Shown one piece after another: positions 8,331 through 12,818 of a stretch of 12,818 nucleotides of DNA. Below the pieces are notes generated by a model. The model did not search any database and was not told the origin of the DNA. It saw only the letters and a program-made list of their open reading frames with translations. Position numbers and translations under genes: made by a program. Positions within the stretch are counted from its first letter, which is position 1. The number at the start of each line of letters is the position of its first letter. The stretch covers positions 25,441 through 38,258 of the forward strand of contig BQKZ01002902.1 in NCBI GenBank assembly GCA_036244855.1. The letters run 5' to 3'. This stretch comes from Temnopleurus reevesii. Its lineage: Eukaryota; Echinodermata; Echinoidea; Temnopleuroida; Temnopleuridae.

Positions 8331-10208
8331 TAATGCCTCCGCCCTAGTTGAGTTAGAGTCCTAACAAGCTCTGCTTGTAATGAATCCTTAATTGCCTTTT
8401 TATGAGACATACAGGAACCAACAAAAGCCCCAATCAGAACCATATAACTCAAGAGTTTTCAGAATGACTCCTTTTCTTCAATCACACCAATTCCAAATAC
8501 AATACCTTTATGTATCTGGGTGTTTTCATGGAGTTGGATCAACTTTTATGCGATGTCCATGAAACGATTTAATCACGTTTCTCATGTTATCGAAAAGATT
8601 AATTCAAATCTCAATTTGTTAATTAAAAAAATACACTCTTGTCTGAGTAATGCACATTCGAATTAACACCCTTCTTATGATTTAAAGTAGTAGGCATTCA
8701 AAAACTAACCCGTGTAAGATGGAAATCGCATCGGTTTTGCATTCGCCCGTTCATAAGCTATCGCGAATCCCTTTTTTTATGGTACCCTTCCTTCATAATG
8801 GTCGGGAAGCAGAAAGTGATGTTAAACATGTTAAACGAGCTGATGTATTCACAAGTTGCTTTACATGCCTAAATATATCTGTGTACGAAATTTAATTAGG
8901 AGTAGATTTTTGCTCGTATTATGGTGTATTTTACGTAGAACACGCCAATCAGCCATTATTCCTACGGTGTGCTAAGTGCTTTCGCACGGGAGAGCGTCGG
9001 CTCGGAATGGGCGGTGCGATCGGTGGTATTGTCTGCTGTGTGTGAGTTCGCGTTCATTTTGTACGTGAAGCTTGTTGTGTAATGGAGAACGACCGCAGCA
9101 TCATTTTTTTTTTTGCGATTATTGAGCCATTTCCAGGTCGATTTCATTTAAACAAACTATGAACATGCTCTAATTTACTATTGAAAAACTACATTATGAT
9201 ATCAATTTTACTGTAGGTCGCAAACTAGTTTAATATCTGAAGCGCCCTCCTCCCCAAACTTGTCTATCGCTATAATTACAATCAGAACAGCATCATCTCC
9301 CTTAGAGCATGTAGAGTAAGGATGATAGACCATGTCTGGAGCCGATCTCTTTCTCGGGTTTTCTCTCACAGTCTTCACCCCATAATTATTGGAGGACATC
9401 AATTTCCCAGCGGTAGATACGACTGATATGTTTCAGATTATTAAGGTAATTGCCTGCATTTTCACCAATAATGCGTTCGCATACAGTCTCTTCATCCTTG
9501 TCTATATAGTTTGGGATTTGGTCATGTTGAATATATCGGATGCCTCGGAAAGTTGTTTATGTATTTCAGCCAGGCGTCAATTATATCGTTAAACGTTCAT
9601 TATTCAATGATATTTCACCCTGAATACTTACTATTTTTCTGAATAATAATCACGAAATGCGAAGGGAAACATTATTAGAATATGCGATTGCCTTATAAAT
9701 TAAACAAATGAAGTATAAATAAAAAAAAAACAGTATAAGTAATACCAAAATTAAACAAAAATCAACAAATAAATGAGTACGAATAAGGAATGTAGGCAAA
9801 ATCCTAAGAATTGGAAAAACCGCAGCATATATTCATTTGAGTTTCAAAATTAATTATTTTATTCGATCAACCCGAACGATTCAAGAATGCCAACAAATAT
9901 TCAATATTCATTTAAAAAAATATTCAATATCAAGAGAAATTATATTTAAGAAAAGGTGTAGGAGCTAAAACATTGATTTGTAGATAATATTGGGGCAGAT
10001 ATTTTTCTTTTTTCTGTAAAACTAAAAGAGAATACAAGTACATTAATTATACAGAATTTGTTTAGAAACACATGAATTTTTAATTCATGCAACCTTTTCT
10101 TCATGATAGCTTATATTTTGGTCTCCACACTACAACATTGAAAATGTATTCATTTTGCTTTGATCAGGGTTTGAATTTCAACTTTTTTATTTTTATTTTA
10201 TTTCACAG

Positions 10209-10451
10209 AACTTTGTATACCCGACTCGCAAGAAGAGTCTGATAGAGGATGCGAGAAGGGAGTCGACCCGGTCATCGCTCGACATTACCTCCATGTCTCT
10301 AGTCCTATCGAGCCCCGAGGAGAAGGATGACGTTTTCGATGACGCCTTCGAACCTCTGCAGGAGAACGCGATCCGTCGTTTTACAGTGACGTTTGCCAGC
10401 AAGCCAGACATGGGGTTCGGCTCGCTGTCAGAGGCTCTGCGTGTGTTCCAG
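10209..10451 (+). CDS. Internal exon, unrecognised protein (copy 2)
   Basis: This is the second copy of the 243-bp phase-0/0 exon, preceded by ttttatttcacag and followed by gtaaat. It encodes exactly the same 81 residues as the exon at 2051. I find three nucleotide differences, all in the first 100 bases and all silent: gaa/gag (Glu18), atc/att (Ile26) and ctc/cta (Leu33). The upstream intron, by contrast, differs by many substitutions and indels. Identical products give no obvious advantage to alternative use of the two exons, which fits an allelic copy or a very recent duplication. The family was not recognised. Confidence 0.85.
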
Positions 10452-10487
10452 GTAAATTTATTCACCAATATGTTATCATCCTCATTA

Positions 10488-10506
10488 TCATCATCATCAT
10501 CATCAT
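10488..10506 (+). repeat. TCA microsatellite, copy 2
   Basis: Same tract and same unit number as at 2330-2348. Equal length at a normally fast-changing microsatellite again argues for a very recent or artificial duplication. Confidence 0.9.
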
Positions 10507-11024
10507 AATGTGTGTATCCATTCATTCATAATAATAATGATAACATATGCTTAATAGAGCGCTTAATATTAAAACAAATCTCTAAGCGCTTAACAGTTGA
10601 TTTATACAAGCTACAACAAACAAAACGATAAAGTAAATTTAGATAATTTAAAATTTATATTAAACTATCTATAACTGTTTATAACGTTTGACTTTAAGAG
10701 GAAAATCCCATAATGAGTCAGAAAAGTTGGGTACTCTATTTCTGACCCCCGACTTGGAGAAGTATAAATTATGGGCCAACATGGAGGAACGTGTCACACT
10801 AAAGACTTTTTCATAAAACAGCAAATAATAACATCAGTACATTGTCAACAGAAAAACATTAATAAAATGTGTATATACCTAGATTTGTTAAACTTCTTTT
10901 TATTTGCATTGAAAGCGAATGAGCAATTGTCCCATTAAGTACCGGAAGCAGATAGTCCCTGTACAAAGTCTATGGGAATTACTTTATACAGTGGTCAAAC
11001 GGTTAATCGCGTAAGTCATTAAAC

Positions 11025-11105
11025 GACATGTTTGATACTTTGAGCCGATACAAATCGAACGCGATCTGCCTTTTCACAACGACGTTCGCGAGTAAACCAA
11101 ATATG
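11025..11105 (+). pseudogene. Diverged third copy of the exon core
   Basis: Translation from 11025 gives DMFDT, a spacer, then NAICLFTTTFASKPNM at 11058-11105. The exon at 2051 has DVFDD, a spacer, then NAIRRFTVTFASKPDM. Over the 16-residue core, 11 residues match, and about 36 of 48 bases agree. Five of the codon differences are silent, in Phe, Phe, Ala, Ser and Lys codons. The spacer is one codon shorter here. A stop lies in frame at 11004, and no good splice acceptor or donor is seen; the nearest GT after the homology, gtagcg, is poor. The frame stays open to 11252 but loses similarity. It may be an old exon relic, part of a paralogous gene, or an exon with borders I cannot see. Confidence 0.6.
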
Positions 11106-11196
11106 CTTTCGGCTTTTCGTTCTGTTGCTGTAGCGTACCCCCTTAGTCTACCCCTTCTTCATATCTTCCATTTAATATTTCCTCAATTCTCTCGGA

Positions 11197-11306
11197 TTTC
11201 CCGCCATCTTGACGGGTCACGTGACAGACGTCTGTCAGAGTCATCACGATGATTGGCCCGTTGATTGCCGAGATTAAAACCAATAATCTCGAGATTAATT
11301 TCCCGC
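11197..11306. promoter_or_regulatory. Cluster of promoter-like motifs
   Basis: In about 110 bp: tttcccgc (E2F-like) at 11197 and again at 11299; ccgccatcttg (YY1-like) at 11201-11211; gtcacgtgac, a palindrome with an E-box, at 11216-11225; the perfect 16-bp palindrome tgacagacgtctgtca at 11222-11237; an inverted CCAAT at 11252-11256 and a direct one at 11280-11284; and the palindrome aatctcgagatt at 11286-11297. The motif consensus sequences are established for animal promoters. That this is an active promoter is inference, since no following gene was identified on either strand. Confidence 0.4.
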
Positions 11307-11379
11307 GTTTTATTCCCCAATTGATGACCTGTAGAGCTCGTTAAAGTGTGACGGATTATATCCCATAGTGGGCGAAGTG

Positions 11380-11934
11380 TCTTATGGTTGGCCATCCTCA
11401 CTAAAATTCGTTTGGTAGATATCCCGACTATAATTATACGTACCCGAAGCTGGCAAATCTTCATCTTCCTAATAGAGCAAGTGATACATTTCCCATAGTT
11501 TTGTACGTACCAGGAAAAGGATAGTGCACTTCATGTGTGTTTAAGACTTGTGTCAGACGTAAACATTCCTCTCGATCTCGCAACAATGTCTCCTTGTGTG
11601 TAAAATATCACAGATTTGTGAATACATTGTTTATTCAATTTAGGTGATTTGGGACATTTTTTCTCTTGATTTGTAAAATTAAGAATCAGGCCAATCCATG
11701 TTTGCTTGCATACAGAGGCCTTTAAACTATAGCAATTGTAAGGACGTTTTATTTATTATGCTTGTATTCGAAGTATACACCGGAAATAGTTGTTAAAAAT
11801 ACGAAATTTGTGAGGATTTGTATTTCCAGCAATATTTGCTGTACGAGATACGGAGAAATATGATATCTAATATGGAGGGCGATGTGTATCTTCCAAACGA
11901 ACTGTGTCCGTGATGGCCAACCATAGAAGTGTTC
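11380..11934. repeat. Widely spaced inverted repeat
   Basis: Left arm 11380-11428 (with atggttggccatcctca and attcgtttgg) is roughly complementary to right arm 11885-11934 (with ccaaacgaact and gtgatggccaaccat). The arms are about 50 bp and separated by 455 bp. This may be the ends of an old foldback transposon; the spacer holds no convincing gene. Confidence 0.55.
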
Positions 11935-12287
11935 CCAATTATTACTCATCTCGGGCGCATTGTCAAACAGTCAAGTTCTCGTAGCGTTTCATTATCTTCC
12001 AGGTATCCCGCTCTGTCGTGAATTAGGTGCTAAAGTCGAGAGATATCGGTGGTTAAAGTAAGATGAACTTTATTGAAATGCGTTCCTAATATTGCCTCTT
12101 CTAAATGCCGTGAAAATAGGCCATGGTCCTCCGTATAAAAATGCAACTAACTGCATTATGTAAAAACAAGTTCTAGGTGGGATATAGATACTGTGAACGG
12201 AAGGGACAATGGACTGGACAAAGTAAACAACTCCATCTAAATATTCCCAGTAGTTTTGAGATAACACAATAAAATAAACTTAAACTT

Positions 12288-12308
12288 CCTGTTCATTTAC
12301 TGAACAGG
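12288..12308. other. Small perfect hairpin
   Basis: cctgttca and tgaacagg form an 8-bp stem around tttac, and another cctgttc follows at about 12317. The role is unknown; chance is possible. Confidence 0.5.
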
Positions 12309-12445
12309 TGTGGCGCCTGTTCGACGTTTCTATTGAAATATGAGGGAAAACGACTCTTTTTCATATGTTTGTGCCTATGGGTATTGGGAATGTTTAATTG
12401 TAAGTTTATTTTGTCAAATACTTTGTCCCTTCTGATTAGAGTGAA

Positions 12446-12611
12446 GGGGGGGGGGGACAAACGAACATAAAAAAAGTTAGGGATTGGGGGGGGGGGTGTG
12501 TGGGGGGTTGAACCTACAATCGTGACATTTTACACTAATTTTAAAAACATGTGATAAAGAAAAACGGATTCACACGGAGAAAAAAATGATCAGAAAAGGA
12601 GGGGGGGGGGG
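12446..12611 (+). repeat. Three runs of eleven G
   Basis: G runs at 12446-12456, 12486-12496 and 12601-12611, each 11 bases as written, plus six G at 12502-12507. The DNA around them is A-rich. The stretch 11935-12440 upstream shows only short minus-strand open frames without support. Confidence 0.85.
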
Positions 12612-12791
12612 AAGAAAGAAAAAGAGATTAATAAAAGATCAAAAGCTAATAAATCAAAGTCAAAATATTTGATTTTAATCTGTTCTTAATAGTGCCACGT
12701 TAAATATCTTTCGCGCCTTCTAGACAATTATATTATTCTAATTTGTAGATAAAATTCATCAATTTTGCACACTGGCTGTCAACTCTGGCGC

Positions 12792-12818
12792 TTTTTTTTT
12801 TTTTTGGGGGGGGGGGGG
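12792..12818 (+). repeat. Terminal T14-G13 homopolymer pair
   Basis: The window ends with 14 T followed by 13 G. A sequence ending inside a long homopolymer is typical of a contig end. Confidence 0.85.

Larger units (their letters stand above)
8358..10848 (+). repeat. Large direct duplication, copy 2
   Basis: This is the second copy of the 1-2690 segment, lacking the SINE (the empty site is around 9872-9877). The left limit is defined only by the window start of copy 1. On the right, similarity stops after acattgtcaa, where copy 2 continues with unrelated AT-rich DNA. Apart from the exon at 10209-10451, no gene is seen in it. The stretch 8358-9786 contains only short open frames identical to those of copy 1, and 10452-10848 is intron-like AT-rich DNA with a TCA microsatellite. 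Confidence 0.97.

Noticed and set aside
2692..8357. CRISPR-like or phage-like arrangement of repeats
   Set aside because: The repeats are foldback elements of different families without regular spacing, and the window is eukaryotic in character.
2051..10451. Mutually exclusive alternative exons
   Set aside because: The two copies encode identical residues and lie about 8 kb apart with a possible assembly join between them.
11749..12267. Minus-strand open frames of about 65 codons
   Set aside because: They have no family resemblance or splice context. The first overlaps one arm of an inverted repeat.

Overview
The window looks like AT-rich, mostly non-coding genomic DNA of a multicellular eukaryote. 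It has an exon with consensus splice signals, no bacterial-style gene packing, and many short foldback (MITE-like) elements, a SINE and several microsatellites. Repeat style and the strong divergence between the two copies of one intron suggest a highly heterozygous marine invertebrate. An echinoderm such as a sea urchin is my best guess, but this is inference from composition only.

Layout. Positions 1-2690 and 8358-10848 are two same-strand copies of one segment. Each carries one well-supported 243-bp internal exon (2051-2293 and 10209-10451; phase 0/0, 81 codons) preceded by a pyrimidine-rich stretch ending in ttcacag and followed by gtaaat. The copies appear identical at 1-1429 and from about 2153 to 2690. 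In between (intron plus the first 100 bases of the exon) they differ clearly, and only copy 1 has an approximately 205-bp SINE (about 1515-1724). A single N at 2691 sits exactly where the similarity stops. The window also starts at the first duplicated base and ends in a T14-G13 homopolymer. These points make an allelic contig joined in tandem (a false duplication) at least as likely as a real one.

The segment between the copies (2692-8357) is crowded with foldback elements: family A (2812-2938, 6314-6441 and a fragment at 2700-2751), B (3424-3590), C (3722-4492, relative at 6994-7197), D (5233-5404), E (5942-6312) with F nested inside it. It also has a GAA-rich tract (4724-4805), a long pyrimidine tract (5509-5876) and two weak candidate exons (5012-5229, 6443-6637).

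Downstream of copy 2, positions 11025-11105 encode a third, much more diverged version of the exon's core (NAI..FT.TFASKP.M). About 90 bp further on is a dense cluster of promoter-like motifs and palindromes (11197-11306): two E2F-like sites, a YY1-like site, an E-box, a 16-bp perfect palindrome and two CCAAT boxes. The remainder is AT-rich with one distant inverted repeat (11380/11934) and three runs of 11 G.

No complete gene, tRNA, rRNA or CRISPR array is visible. The exon family was not recognised, so no function is given.
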